A stretch of DNA of 64,000 nucleotides, from the NCBI GenBank assembly GCA_036703275.1, contig DATNPK010000070.1, positions 62,001 through 126,000 of the forward strand, written 5' to 3'. Shown one piece after another: positions 44,534 to 53,975 of the stretch (the first letter of the stretch is position 1; every line of letters begins with the position of its first letter). Both the position numbers and the translations under genes were made by a program. Source of the stretch: Coleofasciculaceae cyanobacterium. Its GTDB lineage: Bacteria; Cyanobacteriota; Cyanobacteriia; Cyanobacteriales; Xenococcaceae. The notes under the pieces were generated by a model, which saw nothing but the letters and a program-made list of their open reading frames with translations, did not search any database and had not been told where the DNA came from.

Positions 44534-45982
44534 ATGATTGCTAACTCCTTTGAGTTCAAAGGCTGGAAGAAATTAATCCAAGCTAAAATTTTATTTGGTA
44601 ATGAACCAACCCCAGAATTACTTGCCATCCTTACAGTTTATTTTGTTCAGGGGATACTAGGATTAGCGCGTTTGGCGGTCAGCTTTTTTTTAAAAGACGA
44701 TTTAGGTTTAACACCTGCCGAAGTTGCCGCTTTAACTGGTATTACGGCTCTACCTTGGATTATTAAACCATTATTTGGTTTTGTGTCCGATGGGTTGCCT
44801 ATCTTTGGCTATCGTCGCCGACCATATTTGATTTTGGCAGGACTATTAGGAAGCGCATCCTGGGTGGCTTTAGCCACTTTGGTAGACAATGCTCTAACAG
44901 CAACCCTAGTTATTCTTTTGACCTCTCTTTCCGTGGCGATTAGTGATGTAATTGTCGATTCTTTAATTGTCGAAAGAGCTAGGGAAGAATCATTGTCACA
45001 ATCTGGTTCATTACAATCTTTATCTTGGGGTGCTTCGGCTTTAGGAGGATTGCTAACAGCTTACTTTAGTGGTCTATTGTTACAGCACCTGAGCAGCGAT
45101 CGAGTATTTGAGATTACCGCAGCTTTTCCCCTAATTATTTCAGCGGTAGCCTGGATAATTGCGGAAGAAAAGGTCGACAAAGACAATCTTGAAGGCAAAT
45201 CTCCTGTAAAAGGACAAATGAAACAATTGTGGAGTGCGCTCAAGCAAAAACAAGTATGGTTGCCGATCGCCTTTTTATTCGTTTGGCAAGCAACACCTAC
45301 GGCTGATTCTGCGTTCTTTTTCTTTAGTACCAATGAACTGGGATTTGAACCAGAGTTTTTGGGTAGAGTCAGGCTAGTTACCAGTTTGGCTTCACTAATC
45401 GGAATTTTTTTATTCCAGCGTTATTTAAAAACCGTTCCTTTTCGGAAAATTCTCGGCTGGAGTACGGTAATTGCCGCAGTTTTGGGTATGACAACCTTGC
45501 TGTTAGTTACCCATACTAACCGTGCATTAGGTATAGACGATCGCTGGTTTAGTTTGGGAGATAGTTTAATCTTGAGCGTTGTCGGACAAATTACCTGGAT
45601 GCCTGTGTTGGTACTATCAGCGCGACTTTGCCCCAAAGGTGTTGAAGCAACTTTATTTGCGCTATTAATGTCGATTTGGAATTTATCTGGCTTGTTGTCT
45701 CATGAATTTGGTGCGCTATTAACTTCATGGCTGGGAGTTACAGAAAATAATTTTGACCAACTTTGGTTATTAGTTACGATTACCAATTTATCGACTCTGC
45801 TTCCTCTGCCCTTTTTAGGTTGGTTGCCTTCAGCAGATCCCCAAGAAAGTTTCTCCAGCAAAGATTTTGCTCCTGGCGAAGCTCCAGTCCATAATTCAGG
45901 AGGTTTGAGCCAAGCAAATATTACTCCCAATCTAGTTCCAGAATTTGCGATTAACAATTCGGCAAATAATAGTCAGGACTAA
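44534..45982 (+). CDS. BT1/FBT-family folate-biopterin transporter
   Basis: 482 residues with about 12 membrane spans, major facilitator fold. Family marks are the TVYFVQGILGLARLAVSFFL start, LPWIIKPLFGFVSDGLPIFG, YRRRPYLILAGLLGS, and SDVIVDSLIVERAR. Cyanobacterial and plastid homologues move folates or pterins. The C-terminal 60 residues are hydrophilic. It is divergent from the methyltransferase gene, 79 bases apart. Confidence 0.9.
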   Translation: MIANSFEFKGWKKLIQAKILFGNEPTPELLAILTVYFVQGILGLARLAVSFFLKDDLGLTPAEVAALTGITALPWIIKPLFGFVSDGLPIFGYRRRPYLILAGLLGSASWVALATLVDNALTATLVILLTSLSVAISDVIVDSLIVERAREESLSQSGSLQSLSWGASALGGLLTAYFSGLLLQHLSSDRVFEITAAFPLIISAVAWIIAEEKVDKDNLEGKSPVKGQMKQLWSALKQKQVWLPIAFLFVWQATPTADSAFFFFSTNELGFEPEFLGRVRLVTSLASLIGIFLFQRYLKTVPFRKILGWSTVIAAVLGMTTLLLVTHTNRALGIDDRWFSLGDSLILSVVGQITWMPVLVLSARLCPKGVEATLFALLMSIWNLSGLLSHEFGALLTSWLGVTENNFDQLWLLVTITNLSTLLPLPFLGWLPSADPQESFSSKDFAPGEAPVHNSGGLSQANITPNLVPEFAINNSANNSQD

Positions 45983-46034
45983 AAAGCAACGGACTGCTGT
46001 AAATCTCAATAAATTAAGCTTGGAGCGCAGGCAG

Positions 46035-46280
46035 TTAGCGATTAGTCGAGCCAAGTAGAAAATGATCTAGCGAATCTCGCTCTAGTAGCTTAGAAATTAA
46101 ATATCCTTGTCCGCGATCGCATCCCATATCTCGCACAGATTCAACTGGTAGTTGTTTCAATGCCTGTAGCTGTTACTAACGTTTTCATTTGATGGGCAAT
46201 AGTAATGATTTGCTTGAGTAACAAGACAGCAGGATTTTTTTGACCAATATGAGCCATTAAAGAACGATTCAAAGTTATCG
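46035..46280 (-). pseudogene. EAL-domain C-terminal remnant
   Basis: The minus strand encodes LNRSLMAHIGQ, then LLKQIITIAHQMKTLVTATG, then after a one-base frameshift VESVRDMGCDRGQGYLISKL and LERDSLDHFLL. This is the end of a cyclic-di-GMP phosphodiesterase (EAL) domain, with the well-known GCD-GQGYL motif. The EVL catalytic part and the N-terminus are gone. It fills the BT1-crtO spacer. Confidence 0.82.
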
Positions 46281-46296
46281 TCGCTCAGATACAAAT

Positions 46297-47982
46297 TCAA
46301 TCAATGCCCAAAAGCGATCGCAATCCAGAATTGAGCGATTGCTGTGCCTTAACTAAAGGCTGTTGCTGCTGGAAAAATACACGGGCGCAATTACGACCTG
46401 GCATTCCTGAAATCGACCCTCCTGGATGAGTCCCTGCTCCTGTAAGATAAAGATTTTTAATCGGGGTAGTATAGTTAGCTATTTCGGGCAGAGGGCGCAA
46501 AAAGATCATCTGATCCAAGGTCATGTCCAAATGATAGTAGTTACCCTTGTATGAGCCTAATCTTGCTCCTAATTCGGCGGGACTTTCTACCCGACGGGCA
46601 ATGATCGCATCTTTAATATTGGGTGCATATTCTGCCAGCTTGTTAATTACGTTATCAGCAGTCTGATTTTTTAGCTCATCTGTCCAGCCAGTACCATATA
46701 ATCCCGTCCCTGCTTTGTCTGCGATCTGATACGGGGCAAAAAATTCAATCCAGAGGGTGTGCTTGCCTTCTGGGGCAAGGGTAGGATCTAGTACGCTGGG
46801 GATATCGAGATACATTGACGGGTTGGCATCGGGAATTTGACCCATAGTGGCTAAAGAGTGTGCCTGTTCTACATGAGCTACAGAGTCAGCAATTAATATT
46901 GTGCCGATTAAATGTTCGTTTAAATGTTCGTTTTCTGCTTCGTAAGCAGTAAAACGCGGTAGTTCAGATAAGGCGCAGTCAATTTTGAGAATGGTTTCGT
47001 TATTATTGGTAATCCGACGGTCAACTTTATCTCTCAGGTTAGGAGCGATCGCCTCAGGAGCAACTAACTGTAAAAACAATCTGCGCACATCAATATTGGA
47101 AATTACGGCTCGCTTGGCGCGGTATTCTTGTCCCCCAACTATTTTGACCCCAACAGCGCGATTATCTTCGACAATTACCTCTTTGACCATTTGCTCGGTT
47201 AAAATTTTGCCACCCTTTGCCGTGACTAATTTAACTAACGCCTGGATCAACGCACCTGTTCCTCCTTTGGGTCGAGCCATACCTGGGTGGTGGCGCATGG
47301 CTAACATCATCAATCCTGCGGTAATCCCTTTTTGGGAAGGAGCTGCGCCAATTTCAGCAGCCAATCGGGCAAGGGGAGCTTTGACTAATTCCGTATCAAA
47401 GTATTCATTGAGTAAGTCTTCTGGGGCAGTAATCATCGTGCGGATAAAGTTTAATGCCTTATCCTTAGAACCAGCGAGCGCCAAAAGATCGGCTAGATTT
47501 TTTCCTTTATATCCCTTGGCAATACCTAAAATAGACTGAGGCGGAGCATTAAAAAACGGTGCGATCGCACTCATTAATTTTGACCAGTAGGTAATAAACT
47601 CAACATATTTATCGGCATCTCGTTCACTATAGCGAGCGATCGCCGCTCTTGTCTTGGCTAATGATTGATGAGCCAGAAAATACTTGCCGTCTGGATGGGG
47701 ACAAAATGTATGCGGATCACAGGTAAGGTATTCTAAACCGTACTTTTGTAGCTGTAACTCGGCAATAATTGGTCCGAGAAAAATAAACTCGTGGTCAATG
47801 GCGCAGAGATTGAACTTAAAACCAGGAGCTTCTTCTGGGATGGCTTCTTCGGTAGTTGCCGCACCACCAGGAACAGGTCGCTTTTCTAACAATAAAACGC
47901 TATAACCAGCATTCAATAGATATGCAGCACAGACCAGTCCATTGTGACCAGCACCAATAACGATCGCATCATACGCTTCCAT
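46297..47982 (-). CDS. crtO: CrtO-type beta-carotene ketolase
   Basis: 561 residues, a phytoene desaturase-like flavoprotein that introduces keto groups to give echinenone and canthaxanthin. The FAD site is DAIVIGAGHNGLVCAAYLLN at 4-23, and FNLCAIDHEFIFLGP, ARPKGGTGALIQALVKLV, ISNIDVRRLFLQLV and the C-terminal YLTGAGTHPGGSISGMPGRN match Synechocystis CrtO (slr0088) closely. A 12-base tandem duplication gives NEHLNEHL near residue 355. Related FAD oxidoreductases with other substrates exist, but the full-length match favours CrtO. Confidence 0.9.
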   Translation of the reverse strand: MEAYDAIVIGAGHNGLVCAAYLLNAGYSVLLLEKRPVPGGAATTEEAIPEEAPGFKFNLCAIDHEFIFLGPIIAELQLQKYGLEYLTCDPHTFCPHPDGKYFLAHQSLAKTRAAIARYSERDADKYVEFITYWSKLMSAIAPFFNAPPQSILGIAKGYKGKNLADLLALAGSKDKALNFIRTMITAPEDLLNEYFDTELVKAPLARLAAEIGAAPSQKGITAGLMMLAMRHHPGMARPKGGTGALIQALVKLVTAKGGKILTEQMVKEVIVEDNRAVGVKIVGGQEYRAKRAVISNIDVRRLFLQLVAPEAIAPNLRDKVDRRITNNNETILKIDCALSELPRFTAYEAENEHLNEHLIGTILIADSVAHVEQAHSLATMGQIPDANPSMYLDIPSVLDPTLAPEGKHTLWIEFFAPYQIADKAGTGLYGTGWTDELKNQTADNVINKLAEYAPNIKDAIIARRVESPAELGARLGSYKGNYYHLDMTLDQMIFLRPLPEIANYTTPIKNLYLTGAGTHPGGSISGMPGRNCARVFFQQQQPLVKAQQSLNSGLRSLLGID

Positions 47983-48382
47983 TAAATTTATGCTTCCCTG
48001 TTGTGAAATTAAGCGGAATTATTCTAAGTTGAGAATAGCAAAATAAGCCACGTTAAGTTCAAAAATTTCGTTCAAAAATAATATTTCCTCACTCTATAAC
48101 AATTTAAAGCATTGACGAATATTAATCATCATTTGATGAGTATTGAGCAAAAAATGCGACTTCAACAATACTTTATGTCTTGAGATAGATGCACTATCGC
48201 CTAGTTCAATGGTTAACTAATTATTAAATTTTACTCTTGTTTTATTACCTTAGATTTAAAGTAATTAAGAAAAATTTTGATTGATAAATTATAGTGCATT
48301 ATCTTCAAGAGCAATTTGTCGTTACATGACAATTCCTTTGCTATCATATTGTATACTCATAATTTTAATAATTATTTTCTAT

Positions 48383-48745
48383 ATGAATTCTGTAGTTCAA
48401 ATAATTGAACCTGAGGGTATTTTAGACGGCACTAAAACAGCTGATTTTCAGCATCAGATCGAGCAAAGCGTAGAAAAAGGAGTACATACGATTTTGGTCG
48501 ATTTCTGCAACGTCACATTTATGGATAGCTCGGGGTTAGGAGCGTTAGTCAAAGCTCTTAAAACGCTTAAGGTCGCCGACGTGCAACTGTTTTTGTGTTC
48601 GTTAAACGAGCAAGTAAAGATGCTGTTTGAATTAACTAGTATGGATGATTATTTTCTTATTTTGAGCGATCGCCAAGAATTTACTCAGCAACTTAAACAG
48701 CAATCAGTCTTGTCAAGCACGAGCGAGACAATTAGCAATCAGTAA
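48383..48745 (+). CDS. STAS-domain anti-sigma factor antagonist
   Basis: 120 residues from the ATG at 48383; a longer frame from 48281 adds a hydrophobic stretch that is more likely leader. The STAS motif VDFCNVTFMDSSGLGALVKA contains the phosphorylatable serine in DSSGLG. Such proteins relay partner-switching signals with anti-sigma kinases. The extra ~15 residues at the end are Gln/Ser-rich. No kinase or phosphatase gene is adjacent. Confidence 0.87.
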   Translation: MNSVVQIIEPEGILDGTKTADFQHQIEQSVEKGVHTILVDFCNVTFMDSSGLGALVKALKTLKVADVQLFLCSLNEQVKMLFELTSMDDYFLILSDRQEFTQQLKQQSVLSSTSETISNQ

Positions 48746-49409
48746 TCACTAATTTAATACAGGTTGGCTAATATCTTGTTCTAGCTGCTGTCATATGGCT
48801 ATTTCTGTTCCTTAGTCATAGTTGTCAATTTCTACTCTACTAGAGCGTTCCTGAGTCGAAAAAACCTCGGCAACGTCCCTCAATTTAAAATTATCGAACG
48901 CAATCCCATCTCACGATCCATTTGGTCGAGTTTTTGCTCGCCTAGATTGCGAACGCTTAAAACAGTGTTAATGTTTCTGTAGTTGGATTAAATTAATTAG
49001 TGATTTATTACCAGTCAAACACATCCCGTTCTTATGATAGAATTTTAAGCCATTGTGATAACCATAATCATTCTTTTAATCTTTGATTTACAAAATTAAC
49101 AAAAAGATCAAACGCGATGTCTCTATCGATAGTTTTATCTGTTAGCGCGTATTTTATGACTATATAACTATAGAGGTCGATTAAAAACATCAAAGAGAAT
49201 GATTGCCCTACTGCGTCATTTTTTGGTCATTTTTAATCTTCATAATTGAGCCAAGTATAAAATTCGTTTAATATTTTTAAATTAGAGCTTGCCATTGTCA
49301 AGAGTAATTTAATTTAAGCGAGTAATACTATTTTGTTTAACTTCAAAGTTTTGAAAGCAAAATGTGATTAAAATTACTTATTTAAATTTTTCAGTTTTTC
49401 GAGGGAATT

Positions 49410-50216
49410 ATGCAAAAAAACGCTCGCCGATTTATCGTTTTTATGACAGGAATTACGCTAATAATCTTATTCTTTTCTGGTGGTCAGTCAATACAACCAG
49501 CTCAATCTTCAGAGCTTATAGCAACACCGACCGCTATTTCATCTTTGCCCGTAGCTTCGCCTGATTCGGAACTGAATGCTTATCCAGCCGAATTACCACC
49601 TTTACCTTATGCCTATAACGCACTAGAACAAGCCATTGATGCTCAAACGATGGAATTGCATCACGATAAACACCATGCTAGCTATGTTAAAAAACTTAAC
49701 GAAGCATTAGAGCAGACTCCTGACTTACAAAACCAAAGTGTAGAAGCCTTGCTGCGCGACCTAGATAGCGTACCAGAAGATATTCGGACAAAGGTACAGA
49801 ACAACGGTGGTGGACATCTCAACCACACAGTTTTCTGGCAAATTATGAGTCCTGACGGGGGTGGAGAACCAACGGGAGAAATTGCCCAAGAAATTAACGA
49901 AACTTTTGGCGGTTTTCCAGAGTTTCAAGAACAATTTAAGCAAGCGGGTGGCGATCGCTTTGGTAGTGGTTGGGTTTGGTTAGTACGCAACCCTCAAGGT
50001 CAACTGCAAATCACCAGCACTGCGAATCAAGACAATCCAATCACCGAAGGTCTTTATCCGATTATGGGCAATGACGTTTGGGAACACGCTTATTACCTTA
50101 GATACCAAAATCGCCGTACAGATTATTTGAGTAGTTGGTGGGATGTGGTCAATTGGGATGAGGTAAATCGAAGAGCGCAAGCTTCATTACAGATGCAAAC
50201 TAATCGCTCACTGTAA
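49410..50216 (+). CDS. sodA: Exported/membrane-anchored superoxide dismutase (Mn/Fe type)
   Basis: 268 residues. The N-terminal segment ([20 protein letters not shown]) is a signal anchor, followed by a linker and a full SOD domain from about residue 58. Metal ligands are His84 (MELHHDKHH), His139 ([11 protein letters not shown]), Asp222 and His226 ([11 protein letters not shown]). The GGGHLNH context favours manganese. Such thylakoid- or cytoplasmic-membrane SODs protect photosynthetic membranes. The preceding 664-base spacer (48746-49409) shows no gene I can support. Confidence 0.93.
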   Translation: MQKNARRFIVFMTGITLIILFFSGGQSIQPAQSSELIATPTAISSLPVASPDSELNAYPAELPPLPYAYNALEQAIDAQTMELHHDKHHASYVKKLNEALEQTPDLQNQSVEALLRDLDSVPEDIRTKVQNNGGGHLNHTVFWQIMSPDGGGEPTGEIAQEINETFGGFPEFQEQFKQAGGDRFGSGWVWLVRNPQGQLQITSTANQDNPITEGLYPIMGNDVWEHAYYLRYQNRRTDYLSSWWDVVNWDEVNRRAQASLQMQTNRSL

Positions 50217-50367
50217 TTTTCTCATCACATTCTAATCACATTTATTGTTGCTGCTAAAACAAATAGTGGCAACATCGATAATGATTTCGCCACGTTTGCA
50301 TTGCTCAAACCATTGATTAGCTGCGACAGTTAAATAAACTACATCCACATGGCGGATCTTTTGATAT

Positions 50368-50394
50368 CATCTCTTCCAACTCCAGGAAGAGATG
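50368..50394. promoter_or_regulatory. Perfect 10-bp hairpin between sodA and NDH-2
   Basis: CATCTCTTCC and GGAAGAGATG enclose AACTCCA. There is no T-run. It lies about 150 bases after sodA in the 426-base spacer (50217-50642), which otherwise holds no gene. It could be an mRNA 3' structure or a binding site. Confidence 0.4.
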
Positions 50395-50642
50395 CGATCG
50401 CTCAATATTAAACAACTTGACCTAAATTAATCGCCAATGCCTTTAATTAAAACTTGTACTTTTTCTAGCTAAAATAGTTGCCAAACAGTTGCCGAAAATG
50501 AGGCAAGATAATTAAATTTAATACCGTAATTTAATTTAGTCGCTTAAGTATAAATATAACCGAAGACAGAATTATTTAAAGTTGATAACAGTTATCCTCA
50601 CTAAAACCAAGCTCACTAATAAATCAACTGCCAGCCATAAAA

Positions 50643-51893
50643 GTGTCGTATAAAAGAGCCAAAATAATTGTTATCGGTGCTGGTTTCGCCGGGTTGAGAG
50701 CGATTCAAAAGTTGGCTAAAGTAAATGCTGACATTATATTAATCGACCGAAACAACTATCATACTTTTATCCCCCTACTTTACCAGGTAGCAACTGGCTT
50801 TGTTGCTCCAGAAACAGTTACTTATCCAATTAGAAAATCTCTGCGTTCGATAGCTAATGCTCGCTTTATCAAAGGAGAAGTGCAAAAAATAGATTTTGCG
50901 GCCAAAGTTGTTCAAACTGAGGCGATGAATTTAACCTATGACTATCTTGTCTTGGCAACGGGTAGCAAGACTCAATTTTTAGGCGTGGATGGCGCAGAGC
51001 AGTATGCTTTACCCATGAGAGCATTAGCAGATGCAGTTAATATACACGATCGCCTGATTAATAATTTTGAACGGGCGACGATTTGTCAGGATCGAGCCAG
51101 AAGAATTCAACTATTAACTATTGCTATTATTGGTGGCGGGGCGACAGGGGTAGAATTGGCAGGTTCAATTCAAGAATTAGTCAAAGCTACCTTAGCCAAA
51201 GATTACCCTAAAATTAATCCTCAAGAAGTAAGAGTAATTTTAATTCATTCGGGAGCAACGCTACTCCAAGATTATCCAGAACATTTAGGCAACTATACCT
51301 CTAGACAACTGCGTCGTCGGGGAGTCAGAGTGCATTTGCGATCGCGAGTAAATGAAGTCTTACCAGGAGCAATTAAACTCAATAATGGTGAGCTTTTAGA
51401 AACAGCAGCAATTATTTGGACAGCAGGAGTAGAAGCAGATCATCCTGAAGCAGAAGCTGAATTACCCACCGCTAGCAAAGCTAAAATTAGCGTCGAATCT
51501 ACACTACAGTTACCCAACTATCCACAGGTGTATGCAGTAGGAGATGTTGCCCTGGTTAAACAAGATGGTGAACCTCTATTGGGCATTGCTCCAGAGGCAT
51601 TACAGCAGGGAACAACAGTCGCTCAAAATCTGACAAGACAGTTACGAGGATTGCCACCTAAACCTTTTAACTATTTTAATAAAGGAAAAGCCGCAATCAT
51701 TGCCCGTAACAGCGGTGTTGCTTATCTGTTTGGCAAAATTCCTCTACAAGGCTTTGCTGCTTGGTTGCTGTGGTTGGCAATACATCTTTATTATTTGCCA
51801 GGTATTGCCAATCGCTCGGTTATTCTGGGCAGTTGGTTACGTGACTATCTAACCAGAGAACGAGATATGCGACAGCTATTTAATCATCGGTAA
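50643..51893 (+). CDS. ndb: Type II NAD(P)H dehydrogenase (NDH-2)
   Basis: 416 residues, single-subunit flavoprotein passing electrons from NAD(P)H to quinone without proton pumping. FAD site IIVIGAGFAGLRAIQKL (8-24), FIPLLYQVATGFVAPE, NAD site IAIIGGGATGVELAGSIQEL, and VYAVGDVALVKQ. A C-terminal hydrophobic patch (GFAAWLLWLAIHLYYLPGIA) is the membrane-binding region. Start is GTG at 50643. A DoxX-family gene follows, whose members often act with quinone or oxygen chemistry. Confidence 0.9.
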   Translation: MSYKRAKIIVIGAGFAGLRAIQKLAKVNADIILIDRNNYHTFIPLLYQVATGFVAPETVTYPIRKSLRSIANARFIKGEVQKIDFAAKVVQTEAMNLTYDYLVLATGSKTQFLGVDGAEQYALPMRALADAVNIHDRLINNFERATICQDRARRIQLLTIAIIGGGATGVELAGSIQELVKATLAKDYPKINPQEVRVILIHSGATLLQDYPEHLGNYTSRQLRRRGVRVHLRSRVNEVLPGAIKLNNGELLETAAIIWTAGVEADHPEAEAELPTASKAKISVESTLQLPNYPQVYAVGDVALVKQDGEPLLGIAPEALQQGTTVAQNLTRQLRGLPPKPFNYFNKGKAAIIARNSGVAYLFGKIPLQGFAAWLLWLAIHLYYLPGIANRSVILGSWLRDYLTRERDMRQLFNHR

Positions 51894-51976
51894 ACTGTTT
51901 GTTTTATAGGGCAAGACAATCCTTTCCTCGTGCTTTTAATCATTACTTATATTTAAATTTAACTACAAACCAAACC

Positions 51977-52396
51977 ATGAAATATCTCCCTTTAGCTGCC
52001 CGTGTTTGTCTATGTCTAATTTTTCTCAAAGCAGGAATTAGTCATATTTTGGGCTACAGCGGTACGGTAGAAATGATGGCAGGTATGGGCTTACCCATTC
52101 CCTATGTCTTGCTGATCTTTACTATTGCCTTTCAAATTTTAGGTGGTCTTTCTTTATTGTTAGGATACAAGGTAAAAATTGGCTCAATACTGTTAATTTT
52201 ATTTTTAATTCCTGCTACTTTAGCGTTTCATAATCCTCTAGGCGATCCTAGTCAAATTAATGATTTTTTGAAAAACATTGGTCTGATTGGGGGTTTATTA
52301 ATGGTGATCTACGCAGGGGCAGGAGCTTTGAGTATTGACGATACCACTACAAGAAACCGTAGAGTTAGTGAAGAAAAGTCTAACTTTACGGCTTGA
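51977..52396 (+). CDS. DoxX-family membrane protein
   Basis: 139 residues from the ATG at 51977 (MKYLPLAARVCLCLIFLKAG), with four membrane spans: the first with the KAGISHILGYSGTVEMM motif, then VLLIFTIAFQILGGLSLLLG, ILLILFLIPATLAFHNPL and IGLIGGLLMVIYAGAGAL. An extended frame upstream lacks a good start. DoxX proteins are linked to quinone or thiol redox. It follows NDH-2 by 83 bases. Confidence 0.85.
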   Translation: MKYLPLAARVCLCLIFLKAGISHILGYSGTVEMMAGMGLPIPYVLLIFTIAFQILGGLSLLLGYKVKIGSILLILFLIPATLAFHNPLGDPSQINDFLKNIGLIGGLLMVIYAGAGALSIDDTTTRNRRVSEEKSNFTA

Positions 52397-52555
52397 ACGA
52401 TTAGGGTACGGTAATTACTATATTACTTGACTACTAGCAAATCTATATCGAACGATAGATGTAGATATCATTCTGATTGGGGAAGCGCAAATAAAGCAAT
52501 GCTCATTAAACTTATAGTTAACTAAGCTAACAAATATAAATATCAAACTACTGAT

Positions 52556-52888
52556 ATGTTGACTACTAAGAAAACTACAATGAGTCTGGGTGCGATCGCC
52601 TTAGGAATTATAGCTGCTAGTCTTTTTATTCTGCCTCTTAATGCTCAAACTGATACTTCAGAAGAGATTTTTTTGGAAGACATTAAGGTAGGAGAAGATA
52701 TGAATTGGAGTTTTTCCAGTGAAGACGAAACAAATTCTGTTCAAAACAGATTCAACGATTTGGGAGAATATAGCATCTCCGACTCTACTGATGATGCAAA
52801 TGTTCAGTTGCTCGAAGAAAACAGACGCTGGGGTAATAGAGGAGATGCAACCAATTATTTGCTCGAAGCTGAAATCTACAATTATTAA
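52556..52888 (+). CDS. Exported acidic protein, unknown
   Basis: 110 residues. A signal peptide (LGAIALGIIAASLFILPLNA, cleavage near LNA/Q) leads to a very acidic mature part (SEEIFLEDIKVGEDMNWSF, DSTDDANVQLLEENRRWGNR) with no cysteine. I do not recognise a family. It may be a periplasmic or cell-wall protein. Confidence 0.6.
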   Translation: MLTTKKTTMSLGAIALGIIAASLFILPLNAQTDTSEEIFLEDIKVGEDMNWSFSSEDETNSVQNRFNDLGEYSISDSTDDANVQLLEENRRWGNRGDATNYLLEAEIYNY

Positions 52889-53017
52889 GGTTTATGCCTG
52901 AAGAGAGAAGCCAATTGGGAACAAAATGCGGCATCATAAAATGCTGTTTATTTTTATCTTGCTTTTTGGGCTTAAAATATCAATTTTAAATTGTTTCTCA
53001 CTTAAAAACTAATTATT

Positions 53018-53494
53018 ATGATTCCTTCTTGGCTGGCAATTGGGATTGTTACCCTGGTTATTCCCTTGATCTGTAACCGCTTTATTTCTAGCGAAGATTT
53101 TCGCTGGTTTAAACGATTGCGTCGTCCCAATTGGTTAACCTTTGAATGGGCAATACCCATAATTTGGACAGTTATTTTTATCTGCGGTGCTTGGTCAGCT
53201 TACAATGTTTGGTCGGCTAATCCTGATACAACCTCAACCTGGTTATTAATGGGTTTTTATGTAGTCGTAGAAACGGCAATATCCTTGTACACCGTGGTGA
53301 TGTGTAAAACTCGCAGCCTTAAGGTTGGAACAGTTATTGGCGGAACTGGCTTTTTTTTGGGAGCAATTTTGGCGGTGATAGTTATATCAATATCTAACAC
53401 GGCTTTTTGGCTATTAGTTCCCTATTTGCTTTGGAGTCCGATTGGAACTTTAGTTACATGGCAAATGATGAAGCTAAATCCGCTAGATGCTTGA
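53018..53494 (+). CDS. TspO/MBR-family protein
   Basis: 158 residues with five membrane spans. The family core is RRPNWLTFEWAIPIIWTVIF and GAWSAYNVW, then SLYTVVMCKTRS and FWLLVPYLLWSPIGTLVTW. TspO proteins bind porphyrins and cholesterol-like ligands and act in stress and tetrapyrrole signalling. The N-terminus lacks the usual W-x-P start of short TspO proteins, so it belongs to a divergent branch. Confidence 0.8.
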   Translation: MIPSWLAIGIVTLVIPLICNRFISSEDFRWFKRLRRPNWLTFEWAIPIIWTVIFICGAWSAYNVWSANPDTTSTWLLMGFYVVVETAISLYTVVMCKTRSLKVGTVIGGTGFFLGAILAVIVISISNTAFWLLVPYLLWSPIGTLVTWQMMKLNPLDA

Positions 53495-53580
53495 TTTTCT
53501 AATTTTAGTTAAGATCGAGCATTTTTATCTGTAACCGCCATGACAATTTTATTAACTTACAATCCTCGATATTTTAGGAG

Positions 53581-53850
53581 TTGATTATCTCCGAAAATGT
53601 AGGCTATCAAATATTAGAATTAGTTGATAGCCAAATAAAGACTTCTCCTGAAAGTAAGATTCAATCAATTAAAGTCACGCCCCGACAGGGTTATCTAGAA
53701 GTAAGAATAGAACTGACTGCATCAATTGAGTCTATTTCCCAAGCGAAAATTGACCGTGATAAGAATTTGATTGCCCAAGAAATTGGTAAGCCGATAGATC
53801 TGAGAGTTGAAGTAACTCCGATACGAGTTTTGCAGTCTTTTAGGGACTAG
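53581..53850 (+). CDS. Small hypothetical protein with an unusual start
   Basis: 89 residues, alternating beta/alpha pattern (IQSIKVTPRQGYLEVRIELT, LIAQEIGKPIDLRVEVTPIR). No family is assigned with confidence. The only conventional start is TTG at 53581, directly against a TAGGAG ribosome site with no spacer; ATT (53584) or ATC (53587) would be better spaced. The real start is uncertain. It precedes the phosphoesterase on the same strand. Confidence 0.55.
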   Translation: MIISENVGYQILELVDSQIKTSPESKIQSIKVTPRQGYLEVRIELTASIESISQAKIDRDKNLIAQEIGKPIDLRVEVTPIRVLQSFRD

Positions 53851-53975
53851 CTGATAGTCATCCAGATTTAAAAATATGCTAGAAATTTAGCCCAATATTC
53901 TATACCAAGAAAATTTGCTGAATTATGATGAAGATAAGTCAGGAATTAAGTAATTACTATCAAAGATTGAATTAG

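Noticed and set aside
46985-47539. A 184-codon plus-strand frame
   Set aside because: It is the antisense shadow of crtO, whose reading frame is clear.
48840-48970. A possible protein remnant on the minus strand (DGIAFDNFKLRDVAEVF)
   Set aside because: Only one short open stretch; no family could be named and no start or continuation is seen.
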